This document shows, piece after piece, positions 1-10,671 of a stretch of 64,000 nt of DNA (positions within the stretch are counted from its first letter, which is position 1; each line of letters starts with the position of its first letter). Source of the DNA: Planifilum fimeticola (GTDB taxonomy: Bacteria; Bacillota; Bacilli; Thermoactinomycetales; DSM-44946); NCBI RefSeq assembly GCF_003001905.1, contig NZ_PVNE01000003.1, forward strand, positions 62,001-126,000, written 5' to 3'. The position numbers and the translations under genes were made by a program. The notes under the pieces were generated by a model that was not told where the DNA came from, searched no databases, and was given only the letters and a program-made list of their open reading frames with translations.

Positions 1-249
1 CTTGATGGTCACCCGATCCGACAGGGCGGCCAGGGGCTCCGCTTCCTTCACCATGCCGTCGGCGTCCGTGGAGAGCACCTCGGCGCTGACGGGACCTTCG
101 GTGATCTCCAGAATCTCCTTGAGCAGCTCGACGAAGGAACGGCCCGTCTTGGCCACCAGGGTCGGGTTGGTGGTGACTCCCGACAGGATCCCCAGGGACT
201 GCGCTTCGCGGATTTCGTTTACATCTGCGGAATCGATGAAAAGCTTCAC
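1..249 (-). CDS. Fructose-6-phosphate aldolase / transaldolase-like protein (3' end outside window)
   Basis: A TalC/FSA-type small transaldolase, a cytoplasmic TIM-barrel Schiff-base aldolase acting on sugar phosphates. The 83 visible codons begin [10 protein letters not shown] and contain GVTTNPTL (about residues 24-31), both hallmarks of the family; the last visible codon is a lysine in the context VTIK, which aligns with the Schiff-base lysine. The start is GTG at 249, preceded by GCGGAGGTGTCAGC, a good Shine-Dalgarno. It lies about 100 bp downstream of fbaA, the same arrangement as ywjH-fbaA in B. subtilis. Whether the enzyme is a true transaldolase or a fructose-6-phosphate aldolase cannot be told from this fragment. 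The gene is cut by the window edge, not visibly damaged. Confidence 0.88.
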   Translation of the reverse strand, partial: MKLFIDSADVNEIREAQSLGILSGVTTNPTLVAKTGRSFVELLKEILEITEGPVSAEVLSTDADGMVKEAEPLAALSDRVTIK

Positions 250-348
250 GCTGACACCTCCGCTATCCTGGTTTCGGTGATATGGTTTCACGCTTCCGCC
301 TCTGCCCGGGACAAAGGGGTGAAGGCTTTTCCCCGCTCCGGGTGCGGC

Positions 349-1203
349 TCAGGCCTTTCCGGAACTGCCGAAAAGGCGAATCTTCTCCTTGACTACTTCC
401 TTGATCGCTTCCCGGGCGGGACCCAGGTATTTCCGGGGATCGATCAGATCCGGCTTTTCCGCCAACAGCCCCCGAACCTTTTGGGTGAAGGCAACCTGAT
501 TTTCCGTGTTCACATTGATTTTGCCCACTCCGAGGGAAATCGATCGGCGAATCGATTCATCCGGCACGCCGGATCCGCCGTGAAGAACGATCGGCGCCTC
601 GATGTTTTGGGCCACCTTCTCGATGATGTCAAAGCGGATTTTCGGTTCGCCCTTGTACATGCCGTGGGCGGTCCCCACCGCGATGGCCAAGGCGTCGACG
701 CGGGTCTCCTCCCAGAAGCGAATCGCCTCCTCCGGATCGGCGAGGTGGGCATCCTCATCGTCCACCTGCAGATCGTCCTCCACACCGCCGATGGTACCCA
801 GCTCCCCTTCCACGGAGACGCCGACGGCGTGAGCGGCTTCCACCACTTTTTTCGTCAGGCGGATATTCTCCTCATAAGGGTAATGGGACCCGTCGAACAT
901 CACCGACGAAAATCCGGCCCGGATGCATTTCATCACCATTTCAAAGCTGCTTCCGTGGTCCAGGTGCAGCGCGACGGGCAGCCCCGATTCCTCGGCGGCC
1001 ACCCGGGCCAGCGCGACCACGTTGTTCAGCCCCATGTACTTGATGGCTCCTTCACTCGCCCCGAAAATGAGCGGGGAGCGCTCTTCCTTGGCCGCCTCGA
1101 TGATCGCCTGGGTGAATTCCAGGTTATTCATATTGAACTGTCCGACGGCATATCCCTCTTGTTTGGCGCGTGGGAGAAAATGGGACATCGGTACGAGCGG
1201 CAT
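349..1203 (-). CDS. fbaA: Class II fructose-bisphosphate aldolase
   Basis: Zinc-dependent aldolase of glycolysis and gluconeogenesis, interconverting fructose 1,6-bisphosphate with dihydroxyacetone phosphate and glyceraldehyde 3-phosphate. The 284-residue protein starts MPLVPMSHFL; the class II metal and catalytic segment LHLDHGSS is at about residues 79-86 (D82, H83), and the phosphate-binding VLHGGSGVP lies near residue 210. Length matches Bacillus FbaA (285). I chose ATG 1203 because AGGGAGG sits 7-8 bases upstream; an in-frame extension to 1245 lacks conservation. It has its own promoter (see 1249-1277), so it is probably transcribed independently of the kal-kce genes upstream. Confidence 0.95.
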   Translation of the reverse strand: MPLVPMSHFLPRAKQEGYAVGQFNMNNLEFTQAIIEAAKEERSPLIFGASEGAIKYMGLNNVVALARVAAEESGLPVALHLDHGSSFEMVMKCIRAGFSSVMFDGSHYPYEENIRLTKKVVEAAHAVGVSVEGELGTIGGVEDDLQVDDEDAHLADPEEAIRFWEETRVDALAIAVGTAHGMYKGEPKIRFDIIEKVAQNIEAPIVLHGGSGVPDESIRRSISLGVGKINVNTENQVAFTQKVRGLLAEKPDLIDPRKYLGPAREAIKEVVKEKIRLFGSSGKA

Positions 1204-1248
1204 CCAAAAAACCTCCCTGTTGGTATGTGTGCGGGATCTTCCCATTGC

Positions 1249-1277
1249 ATTATATCACTGGAGAAGGCAAGGTCCAA
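1249..1277 (-). promoter_or_regulatory. Sigma-A promoter of fbaA
   Basis: On the minus strand TTGGAC (1277-1272), a 17-bp spacer and TATAAT (1254-1249), about 45 bp before the fbaA start codon. Both hexamers are near consensus, so this is a convincing housekeeping promoter lying in the short gap after kce. Confidence 0.75.
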
Positions 1278-1297
1278 TGACGCCTCTCCGACCCTTT

Positions 1298-2110
1298 TCA
1301 CCCGCTAAGGCCCAACAGGCGGCGCGCCTCCCCGGGCGTGGCGATGTCCCGGTCCATCTCCCGGGCGATGCGGACGATGCGGGCCACCAGCTGGGCATTG
1401 GTGGCCAGCTGACCCTTCCGGTACCAGATGTTGTCCTCCAGCCCGACCCGGACGTGTCCGCCCAGGACGATGCCCAACACCGCCATGGGCAGCTGCGCCC
1501 GCCCGACGCCGGCCACCGTCCACGTCGCCTCCTCCGGCAGCTGTCCCACCAGATGGAGCAGGTTTTGCGCCGTGGCCGGGATGCCTCCCGGCACGCCCAG
1601 GACGAAGTCGAAATGGAGGTGACCCGTCACCAGCCCCTTTTTCACCAGGCGAAGGGCGTTCTGGATCATCCCCACATCGAAGATTTCGAATTCGGGACGG
1701 ACCCCGCATTCCTGCATCACTTTCGCAAAATGTTCGATTTCCTGCGGCGGGTTGAGGAACACCCCGTCACCGAAATTGACCGTTCCCGTCGTCAGGGTGG
1801 CCATCTCCGGGCGCAACGCGACGGGCTGAAGCCGCTCCTCGGCGGTCATGCCGACGGCTCCCCCTGTAGACACCTGTATGATGATGTCGCACCGCTTGCG
1901 AATCTCCTCGATCGCCCGGCGGTAAAGCTCCCGGTCTTGACTGGGCTTTCCCTCGGCGTCCCGGACGTGGATGTGGGCGATCGCCGCCCCCGCCTCCCGG
2001 GCCTCCGCCGCCGCCTCCCCGATCTCTTCCGGAGTGACGGGCAGATGGGGGGTGTCCTCCCGGGTCACCTCCGCTCCCACCAGCGCCGCGGTGATGATCA
2101 GCTTGTCCAT
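1298..2110 (-). CDS. kce: 3-keto-5-aminohexanoate cleavage enzyme
   Basis: A BKACE-family enzyme: in lysine fermentation it joins 3-keto-5-aminohexanoate with acetyl-CoA to give acetoacetate and 3-aminobutyryl-CoA. The 270-residue protein begins MDKLIITAALVGAEVTRED; the zinc motif HIHVRD places His46 and His48, the same numbers as in the characterised Kce enzymes. ATG 2110 is preceded by GGAGGGG; a longer in-frame start at 2158 overlaps kal and is not needed. The start almost abuts the stop of kal (2112), so the two are translationally coupled. The other lysine genes (kdd, kamABCDE) lie 30 kb away in this window. BKACE enzymes vary in substrate, but pairing with kal makes this assignment firm. 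Confidence 0.9.
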   Translation of the reverse strand: MDKLIITAALVGAEVTREDTPHLPVTPEEIGEAAAEAREAGAAIAHIHVRDAEGKPSQDRELYRRAIEEIRKRCDIIIQVSTGGAVGMTAEERLQPVALRPEMATLTTGTVNFGDGVFLNPPQEIEHFAKVMQECGVRPEFEIFDVGMIQNALRLVKKGLVTGHLHFDFVLGVPGGIPATAQNLLHLVGQLPEEATWTVAGVGRAQLPMAVLGIVLGGHVRVGLEDNIWYRKGQLATNAQLVARIVRIAREMDRDIATPGEARRLLGLSG

Positions 2111-2111
2111 C

Positions 2112-2519
2112 TCAGTCCCCTCCACCCGAACGACGTTGACGATCCTTGGGCACGACACAGGTTCCCGAGGCCCGTGTCACCAGGATCGGCTCCTCCAGAA
2201 CGCGGGCGGCCGAGGGCACCTTTGGATCGATGCCCGCCTCGATCACCTTGTAGGCGGCAAAACGCATCCGGCGGGAGGTGTTGCCCACTTTCTCCAGCCA
2301 ACCGACGGCTTCGATAAAATCTCCGGCGTAGACCGGCGCGCAGAATTCGACGGAATCGTAGGCGACAAAAAGCCCTTCATCTCCGTCGTGACGGATCAAG
2401 AGCTCGGTGGCCACATCGCCGAACAGAGCCAAAATGCGCGCTCCGTCCACCAGATTCCCCCCGTAATGGGCGTCCGACTGACTGAGCCGAATGCGGATCT
2501 TCGCTTCCAACCGGGTCAT
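2112..2519 (-). CDS. kal: 3-aminobutyryl-CoA ammonia-lyase
   Basis: A hotdog-fold enzyme removing ammonia from 3-aminobutyryl-CoA to give crotonyl-CoA, the last dedicated step of lysine fermentation. The 135-residue protein has the family signature [14 protein letters not shown] followed by [20 protein letters not shown] prefer ATG 2519 (GAGAGGGGG upstream) over ATG 2537, whose only Shine-Dalgarno touches the start codon. It follows spo0F by 35 bp with no promoter or terminator visible in between, so it may be co-transcribed with spo0F. The kal-kce pair is inserted between fbaA and spo0F, genes that are neighbours in B. subtilis. Confidence 0.9.
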   Translation of the reverse strand: MTRLEAKIRIRLSQSDAHYGGNLVDGARILALFGDVATELLIRHDGDEGLFVAYDSVEFCAPVYAGDFIEAVGWLEKVGNTSRRMRFAAYKVIEAGIDPKVPSAARVLEEPILVTRASGTCVVPKDRQRRSGGGD

Positions 2520-2554
2520 CCCGTTCCCCCTCTCCATCTCCTGAAAAACCGGCG

Positions 2555-2926
2555 CTACGACACCAGCTGCTTGAGCACTTCCGAACGCAACTCCACAATG
2601 TCAAAGGGTTTGGTCAAATGGGCCAAAGCGCCCAGTTTCGTCGCTTCCTGAACCATATCCAGCTCTCCGTAGGCCGTCATCATGATCACCTTGGGCATCG
2701 GTTGGACGCCCTGAAGCCGGCGAAGAAACTCGATTCCGTCCATCCCCGGCATCTTCATGTCCAACAGAATCAGATCCGGATGGATTTTTTGGATCATCTC
2801 CAGAGCCACTTGCCCGTTTTCCGCCTGGTAGACACAAAAACCGTCCTTTGAAAACACCTCTTTCAGCAGGACGCGAATACCGTACTGGTCATCCACCACC
2901 AGAACTTTTTTATCCTGCAGCGACAT
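2555..2926 (-). CDS. spo0F: Sporulation phosphorelay response regulator Spo0F
   Basis: Single-domain receiver that passes phosphate from sporulation histidine kinases to Spo0B and then Spo0A. The 123-residue protein consists only of a CheY-like domain: acidic pocket D12-D13, phosphoacceptor D56 (LLLDMK), T84 ([10 protein letters not shown]) and K106 (LTKPFD). The strings VDDQYGIR and TAYGELDM are almost identical to B. subtilis Spo0F and distinguish it from generic receivers. ATG 2926 has AAAGGAGGGG 7 bases upstream; GTG 2932 is too close to it. A KinB-like kinase at 50574-52424 is a candidate donor. Confidence 0.95.
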   Translation of the reverse strand: MSLQDKKVLVVDDQYGIRVLLKEVFSKDGFCVYQAENGQVALEMIQKIHPDLILLDMKMPGMDGIEFLRRLQGVQPMPKVIMMTAYGELDMVQEATKLGALAHLTKPFDIVELRSEVLKQLVS

Positions 2927-3080
2927 CTTCACCCCTCCTTTAAAAAGAAGAAGGTCTCAAACTCCGATCGACTTCTCCCCGGAGCCGCCGCCTTGCTGCA
3001 CCGTGCCGAATCCAGGCGGAACGGGGTATTTTCCGTCCGTGCGTCAGTCCACGCGGAAAAGAAAAAGCGGCCGAACAAGC

Positions 3081-3110
3081 CTTATATCTGTATACTTCGA
3101 GTTTGACCAA
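3081..3110 (-). promoter_or_regulatory. Candidate promoter of spo0F
   Basis: Minus strand TTGGTC (3110-3105), 18-bp spacer, TATAAG (3086-3081). It lies immediately after the pyrG terminator and is the best sigma-A-type match in the gap. I did not find a clear sigma-H motif, which would be expected by analogy with B. subtilis spo0F. Confidence 0.45.
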
Positions 3111-3150
3111 CGTTTTCCTGCATGGGAGAAATCCGAGTTTTTTCGGGCAC

Positions 3151-3179
3151 AAAAACGCCCCGCGGATGTTTCCGCGGGG
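3151..3179 (-). terminator. Rho-independent terminator of pyrG
   Basis: Perfect 8-bp stem CCCCGCGG/CCGCGGGG with a 6-base loop (3158-3179); read on the minus strand it is followed by CGTTTTTG. It lies about 80 bp beyond the pyrG stop codon. Confidence 0.8.
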
Positions 3180-3258
3180 ACAAAGCGGAGGGAACTCGGG
3201 AAAATACGGGGTCCGTTTTCCCCCGGGTGTGACGCCCTCCTTGGATCGTTCTCTCCTT

Positions 3259-5045
<1,787 letters not shown>

Positions 5046-5083
5046 GGGAGGATTCGGGAGGCGCTCCCATCGCGACAAAAGCG

Positions 5084-5575
5084 TCAGATATTGTCCTCCT
5101 CGTCCTCCATGTCGGCATTCACCATGGTATCCTCTTCATCATCGGGGAAATCATCGTCTCCGTCAAAGTCCTCGAAGGCGCTTTCTCCGTATTCATCCTG
5201 ATCCAGCACTTCTTCCTCTTCTTCCTCGTACAATTCCTCGTCCAGATCTTCATCGTCATAGTCGTCCTTGATATTCCCGGCAACGGCCGAATCGGTGGTC
5301 TGCTCGGTGGGATACCAATGCTTCAACCCCCACAGGCTTCTGCCGACGCAGACAAAACGGCCGTCGATGTTGATCTCCGTGAACAGCTGCGCGATGTAAC
5401 GCATCGATTCCTCTTCGGAGAATCCCTTCAACCGGGCGACCTCCTGAAGGAGATCCCGGTAGAGCATCGGCTCTCCCTTGCTCTGCAGGATTTTGTGGAC
5501 CAGATCCACCATGGGCATCTCCCGCAATTCCTCTTCGGTCAGTTGGGCAGCCAGATTTTCGCTCACGCCGGACAC
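5084..5575 (-). CDS. rpoE: RNA polymerase delta subunit
   Basis: Accessory subunit of Firmicute RNA polymerase that lowers non-specific binding and helps recycling. The 163-residue protein has an N-terminal HARE-HTH domain (about residues 15-90, including EMPMVDLVHKIL and ALYRD-like LYRDLLQEV) and a strongly acidic, disordered tail rich in Asp/Glu (residues 104-163), the classic two-part structure. The start is uncertain by three codons: ATG 5575 is only two bases from AGGAAGG, whereas GTG 5566 has better spacing. Its stop is about 38 bp upstream of the pyrG -35 element, with no strong terminator, so read-through into the pyrG leader is possible. Confidence 0.93.
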   Translation of the reverse strand: MSGVSENLAAQLTEEELREMPMVDLVHKILQSKGEPMLYRDLLQEVARLKGFSEEESMRYIAQLFTEINIDGRFVCVGRSLWGLKHWYPTEQTTDSAVAGNIKDDYDDEDLDEELYEEEEEEVLDQDEYGESAFEDFDGDDDFPDDEEDTMVNADMEDEEDNI

Positions 5576-5630
5576 ATCCCCTTCCTATATGACCCGGTTC
5601 ACCCTGGATCAAACGGTTTCACGTAGGTCT

Positions 5631-5658
5631 ATTTTATCCAAAAAAAGTGGGAAGTCAA
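5631..5658 (-). promoter_or_regulatory. Sigma-A promoter of rpoE
   Basis: Minus strand TTGACT (5658-5653), 16-bp spacer with a T run, TAAAAT (5636-5631), about 55 bp before the rpoE start codon. Confidence 0.7.
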
Positions 5659-5743
5659 CCATCTCGGCAATCGATTGCTCAAGGCGGGACTCCGGTTCCC
5701 TTCGCGGGGAGAAGCGATTCGGGAAAACCGGATAGGATCTCAT

Positions 5744-5788
5744 AAAAAAAGAGGCTGAGGAACCTCTGCCGAGAAGGGCGCCTCAGCC
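5744..5788 (-). terminator. Terminator of the icmF operon
   Basis: Stem GGCTGAGG (5753-5760) and CCTCAGCC (5781-5788) with an internal secondary stem; on the minus strand it is followed by TCTTTTTTTATG. It lies directly beyond the icmF stop codon. Confidence 0.8.
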
Positions 5789-5813
5789 GACAATCCGTTT
5801 TTTCCCCGTTTTA

Positions 5814-8800
5814 TCACATGTTTCTCCGGTACTGGCCGCCCACTTCGTAGAGGGCGGAGGTGATCTGCCCCAGGCTGGCCACCTTGACGGTCTCCATCAG
5901 TTCCGCAAACAGGTTCCCGCCCTCCCGGGCCACCTGCTTCAGCCGGGCCAGGGCCGCCGGCGCCTTGTCCCGGTTGCGTTCCTGGAACGCCCGCAGGTTT
6001 CGGATCTGCGCATCCTTCTCCTCCTTGGAGGCCCGGGTGAGGGGCAGTTCCACATCCTCCGGCGGATTGGGATTGAGGAAGGTGTTGACGCCGATGATCG
6101 GCAGCTCCCCGGAATGCTTTTTCGTCTCGTAGAGGAGCGATTCCTCCTGGATCTTGCTCCGCTGGTACATGGTTTCCATCGCCCCGAGCACTCCCCCGCG
6201 GTCGCTGATCCGCTCGAACTCCCGGAGCACGGCCTCCTCCACCAGGTCGGTCAATTCCTCGATGATGAAGGATCCCTGCAGCGGGTTCTCGTTTTTGGCC
6301 AGTCCCAGCTCTTTGGTGATGATCATCTGGATGGCCATCGCGCGGCGGACCGACTCCTCGGTGGGGGTGGTGATCGCCTCGTCATAGGCATTGGTGTGCA
6401 GGGAGTTGCACTGATCGTAAATGGCCATCAGCGCCTGCAGGGTGGTGCGGATGTCGTTGAAGTCCACCTCCTGGGCGTGGAGGGAGCGTCCCGAGGTCTG
6501 GATGTGGTACTTCAGCTTCTGACTCCGCTCGTTCGCCCCGTAGAGCCGCTTCATCGCGATCGCCCAGATCCTGCGGGCCACCCGGCCGATCACGGCGTAC
6601 TCGGCATCCATCCCGTTGCTGAAGAAGAAGGAGAGGTTGGGAGCGAAATCGTCCACCTTCATCCCGCGGCTCCGGTAATACTCCACATAGGTGAAGGCAT
6701 TGGCCAGGGTAAAGGCCAGCTGGGTGATGGGATTGGCCCCGGCCTCGGCGATGTGGTATCCGGAAATGCTGACGGAATAGTAATTCCGGATGCCGTGCTC
6801 GATGAAGTATTCCTGGATGTCCCCCATCATCTTCAGGGCGAACTCCGTGGAGAAGATACAGGTGTTCTGCCCCTGATCCTCCTTCAGGATGTCCGCCTGA
6901 ACCGTACCGCGCACCGAGCGCAGGGTGCGCTCCTTGATCTCCGCGTATTCCTCATCCGAGGGTTCCCGGCCGTGTTCCTCCCGGAATTTGTCCACCTGCT
7001 GCTCGATGGCGGTGTTGAAATACATGGCCAGGATGATGGGAGCCGGTCCGTTGATCGTCATCGAAACGCTGGTGTTCGGCGCGCACAGATCAAAGCCGTC
7101 AAACAGCTTTTTCATGTCGTCCAGCGTACAGATGCTGACGCCGGATTCCCCCACCTTCCCGTAGATGTCGGGCCGTTCATCGGGGTCTTCCCCGTAGAGG
7201 GTCACCGAATCGAAGGCGGTGGACAGGCGCTTGGCCGGATCGTTCTTGGACAGATAGTGGAAGCGTCGGTTGGTCCGCTCCGGCGTGCCTTCTCCGGCAA
7301 ATTGGCGCTTGGGATCCTCATCCGCCCGTTTCAGGGGGTAAACCCCGGCGGTGTAGGGGAATTGACCGGGCACGTTCTCCAACAGGGACCAGCGCAGAAT
7401 GTCGCCCCAGTCCTCGAAGCGGGGAAGGGCCACCTTGGGAATCCGGCTGCCGGCCAGGGTCTCGGTGAAGAGGGGCATGCGGATTTCCCGGTCCCGCACC
7501 TTGTATACGTACTCGTCCTGCGCATACCGCTTCCTCAGCTCGGGCCACCCTTCCAGGATCTTTTTGTTTTCGGGGGCAAGCTGTGCGGAACGCCTTTCAA
7601 TCTCCCGATCCAGCGACTCGATCGCCTCTTGCGGAGCGGAATCCTCAAGGGCTTCGCGGGCTCCCTTCAGCTGATACAGCCGACGGGCGACCCGGGCCTG
7701 CTCCTCCGCCTCCCGGCGGTATTCCCGGACCGTCTGGGCGATCTCCCGCAGATAGTGGGAACGCTCCGGCGGGATGATGTGATGGATGCCCGGGGAACGC
7801 TTCTCCTCCGGAAGGGAGGATTCCCATCCGAGTCCCATCTTCTCATTCACTTTGTCGATCAGCGCCCGATACAGCCGGTTCACCCCGGGGTCGTGGAAGC
7901 GGTTGGCCATCGTCCCGTAGATCGGAAGCTGCTCATCGGGGACGTCGAAGAGCCGGTGATTCCGCTTGTACTGCTTGCGCACGTCCCGGAGCGCGTCTTC
8001 GGAACCCTTCCGGTCAAACTTGTTGATCGCCACCAGGTCGGCAAAGTCCAGCATCTCGATCTTTTCCAGCTGAGAGGGGGCGCCGAATTCGGCAGTCATC
8101 ACGTAGAGGGAGAGATCGCTCACCTCCACGATCTCGGCATCCCCCTGGCCGATTCCGCTGGTCTCCACGATGATGAAATCGTAGCCGGCCCGCTTCACGA
8201 TCGAGATGGCTTCGCGAATCCCCGCGCTCAGTTCGGATCGGTTGCGCCGGGTGGCCAGACTGCGCATGTATACCCGGGGATGATGCACGGCGTTCATCCG
8301 GATGCGGTCTCCCAGCAGGGCCCCGCCGGTCTTCTGCTTGGAGGGGTCCACCGAGAGGACCGCCACCTTTTTGTCCGCAAAATCCTCCAGGAAGCGGAGG
8401 ACCAGCTCATCGGTCAGGGAGCTCTTGCCCGCGCCCCCGGTACCGGTAATCCCCAACACCGGCACGCTTTCCTTTTCCGGGTACCGCTCCGACAAGGCCC
8501 CCAGGACGTCGACCTTTTCCGGGAGATCGCCGCCGGCCGCCCGCTCCGCCAAGGTGATCAGCCGGGCGATGGCGCGCCGGTCCCCTTCGCCGAGGCGGTC
8601 CGCTTCCCAGGTGATCTCACTGATGGTGGGGAAATCGGCCTCCCGGAGCATGTGGTTGATCATCCCCTGGAGCCCCATCTTGCGCCCGTCCTCCGGCGAG
8701 AAGATCTTGGCCACGCCGTAGGCCTCCAGCTCGCGGATTTCCCGGGGAACGATGACGCCTCCCCCTCCGCCGAAGACCTTGATATGGGCGGCTCCCCGCT

Positions 8801-9068
8801 CCTTCAGCAGGTCGATCATGTATTTGAAAAACTCCATGTGCCCCCCTTGGTAGGAGGAGACGGCGATTCCCTGAACATCCTCCTGGATGGCCGCTTCGAC
8901 GATTTCGTCCACGGAGCGGTTATGTCCCAGGTGAATCACCTCGGCGCCCGAAGCCTGCAGCAGGCGCCGGAACAGATTGATCGATGCGTCGTGCCCGTCG
9001 AACAGACTGGCGGCGGTCACGAAGCGCACCGTGTGCTTCGTTCGGTAAATGTCCGTCTCCACACTCAT
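5814..9068 (-). CDS. icmF: Fused isobutyryl-CoA mutase IcmF
   Basis: Adenosylcobalamin mutase interconverting isobutyryl-CoA and n-butyryl-CoA (some homologues also act on isovaleryl/pivalyl-CoA), with its own G-protein chaperone in one chain. The 1,084-residue order is diagnostic: B12-binding domain (about 10-145, cobalt-ligand motif DGHDAS, His26), MeaB-like GTPase (P-loop GTGGAGKS, 209-216), linker, then the mutase TIM barrel with [13 protein letters not shown]. The substrate segment reads [11 protein letters not shown] rather than the FTRGPYP typical of methylmalonyl-CoA mutase, supporting Icm specificity. ATG 9068 overlaps the tetR stop (ATGA) with GGAGGCGG upstream. Last gene of the operon beginning at the thiolase. 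Confidence 0.93.
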   Translation of the reverse strand: MSVETDIYRTKHTVRFVTAASLFDGHDASINLFRRLLQASGAEVIHLGHNRSVDEIVEAAIQEDVQGIAVSSYQGGHMEFFKYMIDLLKERGAAHIKVFGGGGGVIVPREIRELEAYGVAKIFSPEDGRKMGLQGMINHMLREADFPTISEITWEADRLGEGDRRAIARLITLAERAAGGDLPEKVDVLGALSERYPEKESVPVLGITGTGGAGKSSLTDELVLRFLEDFADKKVAVLSVDPSKQKTGGALLGDRIRMNAVHHPRVYMRSLATRRNRSELSAGIREAISIVKRAGYDFIIVETSGIGQGDAEIVEVSDLSLYVMTAEFGAPSQLEKIEMLDFADLVAINKFDRKGSEDALRDVRKQYKRNHRLFDVPDEQLPIYGTMANRFHDPGVNRLYRALIDKVNEKMGLGWESSLPEEKRSPGIHHIIPPERSHYLREIAQTVREYRREAEEQARVARRLYQLKGAREALEDSAPQEAIESLDREIERRSAQLAPENKKILEGWPELRKRYAQDEYVYKVRDREIRMPLFTETLAGSRIPKVALPRFEDWGDILRWSLLENVPGQFPYTAGVYPLKRADEDPKRQFAGEGTPERTNRRFHYLSKNDPAKRLSTAFDSVTLYGEDPDERPDIYGKVGESGVSICTLDDMKKLFDGFDLCAPNTSVSMTINGPAPIILAMYFNTAIEQQVDKFREEHGREPSDEEYAEIKERTLRSVRGTVQADILKEDQGQNTCIFSTEFALKMMGDIQEYFIEHGIRNYYSVSISGYHIAEAGANPITQLAFTLANAFTYVEYYRSRGMKVDDFAPNLSFFFSNGMDAEYAVIGRVARRIWAIAMKRLYGANERSQKLKYHIQTSGRSLHAQEVDFNDIRTTLQALMAIYDQCNSLHTNAYDEAITTPTEESVRRAMAIQMIITKELGLAKNENPLQGSFIIEELTDLVEEAVLREFERISDRGGVLGAMETMYQRSKIQEESLLYETKKHSGELPIIGVNTFLNPNPPEDVELPLTRASKEEKDAQIRNLRAFQERNRDKAPAALARLKQVAREGGNLFAELMETVKVASLGQITSALYEVGGQYRRNM

Positions 9069-9706
9069 CCGCCTCCTTCGTCCAGACTCAGATCGCGCAG
9101 CAACAGCGCCGTCTGAAGCCGCGTATATTCCTCCAGGCTGTAGTGTCGTGCCAGGACCCAGCGGCGGAAGGTCCACATCTGCCCCATCACCATGATGTTG
9201 TGGGCCATCAGCTTGACCGAGGAGGGGGAGAGGGATAGAGTGCCGTCTCGAATCCCCTTTTCCAGGATCCGCTCAAAGTGGCCGGTGATCTCCTCTTCCT
9301 TCTGCAGGACGTATTTCATCGTCTCCTTCGGGAGCGATTTGGTCTCCTGGTAAATCAGAAGGACGTAGTCGGACATCTCCCCCATGACCCGGAACAGCTG
9401 GGATATCGCCTTTTTCAGGCTCTCCCGGCCGGAATCCTCTTCGCGGATCGCCTCGGTCAGCCGCCTTTCCAGTTCGGAATGGATATAGTCACAGACCAGG
9501 TAGAGAACGTCCTCCTTGGTCTGGATATATTCGTACATCGTGCCGATGCTGAGGCCGCAGGCCCGGGCGATCTCCCGGGTGGTCGTCTTGTGAAAGCCCT
9601 TGCGGACGAACAGGTCGACGGCCCCCTGGACGATCTGCCTCCGCCGCTGTTCGACCAGACGCTGGTTCTTGATGAAGGACGGAATCGGTTTGCTTCGGTG
9701 TTTCAC
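9065..9706 (-). CDS. TetR/AcrR family transcriptional regulator
   Basis: A 213-residue one-component repressor: N-terminal helix-turn-helix ([25 protein letters not shown]) and a C-terminal ligand domain. GTG 9706 overlaps the meaB stop codon (GTGA) and has GGGGGGGAATC upstream; longer starts would run deep into meaB. Being inside the acyl-CoA operon, coupled at both ends, it most likely controls that operon in response to an acyl-CoA. The perfect inverted repeat at 15373-15390 just downstream of the operon promoter is the obvious operator candidate. FadR/PsrA-like assignment is tempting, but the ligand cannot be read from sequence. Confidence 0.9.
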   Translation of the reverse strand: MKHRSKPIPSFIKNQRLVEQRRRQIVQGAVDLFVRKGFHKTTTREIARACGLSIGTMYEYIQTKEDVLYLVCDYIHSELERRLTEAIREEDSGRESLKKAISQLFRVMGEMSDYVLLIYQETKSLPKETMKYVLQKEEEITGHFERILEKGIRDGTLSLSPSSVKLMAHNIMVMGQMWTFRRWVLARHYSLEEYTRLQTALLLRDLSLDEGGG

Positions 9707-10659
9707 GACGATTCCCCCCCTTCCCCGACAAACAGGCGGGAGAGCCATTTGCGAACCAGCCGGTGGGGCACCTCTTCCCTCCGGTGGAGCCGGTCCAGAT
9801 CCTCCCGGAAGGCGGGTTCAAGCATCAGTTCCGAAAGCCGCTGCCGCAGCCGGTATTCCATCCGCCCCCGCACCTCCCGGCGCAGATGGCGCAGGCGCCG
9901 GGTCGCCCCTTCCCCGCTCTCCCTCAGGTGGGTCCGGTGCCTCTGAAGCTGTCGCCACAGCTCGTCGATGCCCCGCCGTTCGGTGGCGACGGTGGGAATC
10001 ACCGGCGGACGCCAGGCTTTCTTTCCGGCCAGATCCAGCATCTCCTCCAGATCGGCGATCAATTTCCGCGCTCCGTCCCGGTCGGCTTTGTTCACCAGAA
10101 ACAGATCGGCGATTTCCATGATTCCCGCTTTCCACACCTGCACGATATCTCCCGCCCCCGGCGTGAGCACCAGAACCACCGTATCCGCCAGCTCCATGAT
10201 CGTCAGTTCCGTCTGGCCGACACCCACCGTCTCCACCAGGATGATGTCAAAACCGGCGGCGTCCAACACCCGCACCGCATCCTGGGTGGCCGCCGCCAGC
10301 CCGCCCAGGTGGCCGCGGGTGCCCATGCTGCGGATGAAGACGCCCTCGTCCAGGGCGTGTTCCGTCATCCGCACCCGGTCTCCCAGCAGAGCTCCGCCGG
10401 AGAAGGGGCTGGTGGGATCGACGGCGATCACCCCCACCGTCAATCCCTCGCCCCGCAAATGGGTGATCAGCCGGTTCAGCAGCGTGCTTTTTCCGGCGCC
10501 CGGAGGTCCGGTAACGCCCACGACATATGCCTTTCCCGTATGGGGGTACAGGGCTTCCGCCAGCGCCTCCGCCTCGTCGGAAGCCCCTTCGATCAGGGTG
10601 ATGGCACGGGCGATGCTCCGTCGGTCTCTATGCCGGACACCCTTGATCAGGTCCTCCAA
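9703..10659 (-). CDS. meaB: Methylmalonyl-CoA mutase-associated GTPase MeaB (ArgK family)
   Basis: G3E-family P-loop GTPase that gates cobalamin loading and protects acyl-CoA mutases. The 318-residue protein has the P-loop GPPGAGKST (51-59), [19 protein letters not shown], the ETVGVGQ switch and the NKAD base-recognition motif, then the C-terminal dimerisation arm. The start is TTG 10659, with GAGGGGG seven bases upstream. It is odd here because IcmF already carries an internal MeaB-like domain, so a stand-alone chaperone next to it either serves another B12 mutase encoded elsewhere or is redundant. It is coupled to the following tetR. Confidence 0.93.
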   Translation of the reverse strand: MEDLIKGVRHRDRRSIARAITLIEGASDEAEALAEALYPHTGKAYVVGVTGPPGAGKSTLLNRLITHLRGEGLTVGVIAVDPTSPFSGGALLGDRVRMTEHALDEGVFIRSMGTRGHLGGLAAATQDAVRVLDAAGFDIILVETVGVGQTELTIMELADTVVLVLTPGAGDIVQVWKAGIMEIADLFLVNKADRDGARKLIADLEEMLDLAGKKAWRPPVIPTVATERRGIDELWRQLQRHRTHLRESGEGATRRLRHLRREVRGRMEYRLRQRLSELMLEPAFREDLDRLHRREEVPHRLVRKWLSRLFVGEGGESS

Positions 10660-10671
10660 GGCGACACCCCC

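Larger units (their letters stand above)
2927..3258. other. Intergenic region between spo0F and pyrG
   Basis: A 332-bp gap with no convincing gene. It holds the spo0F promoter candidate (3081-3110) with a leader of about 150 bases, and the pyrG terminator (3151-3179). In-frame extensions of overlapping reading frames here lack Shine-Dalgarno sequences and recognisable protein. Confidence 0.6.

Noticed and set aside
5814-9068. Annotation as methylmalonyl-CoA mutase
   Set aside because: The B12 domain is N-terminal and a G-domain is fused in the middle, the IcmF order, and the substrate loop lacks the mutase RGPY pattern.
6114-9116. A 1,000-codon open frame on the plus strand opposite icmF
   Set aside because: It mirrors the codon pattern of the well-identified icmF gene on the other strand; its protein is rich in His, Arg, Gly and Pro with no recognisable domain. 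High-GC genes commonly leave such antisense frames.
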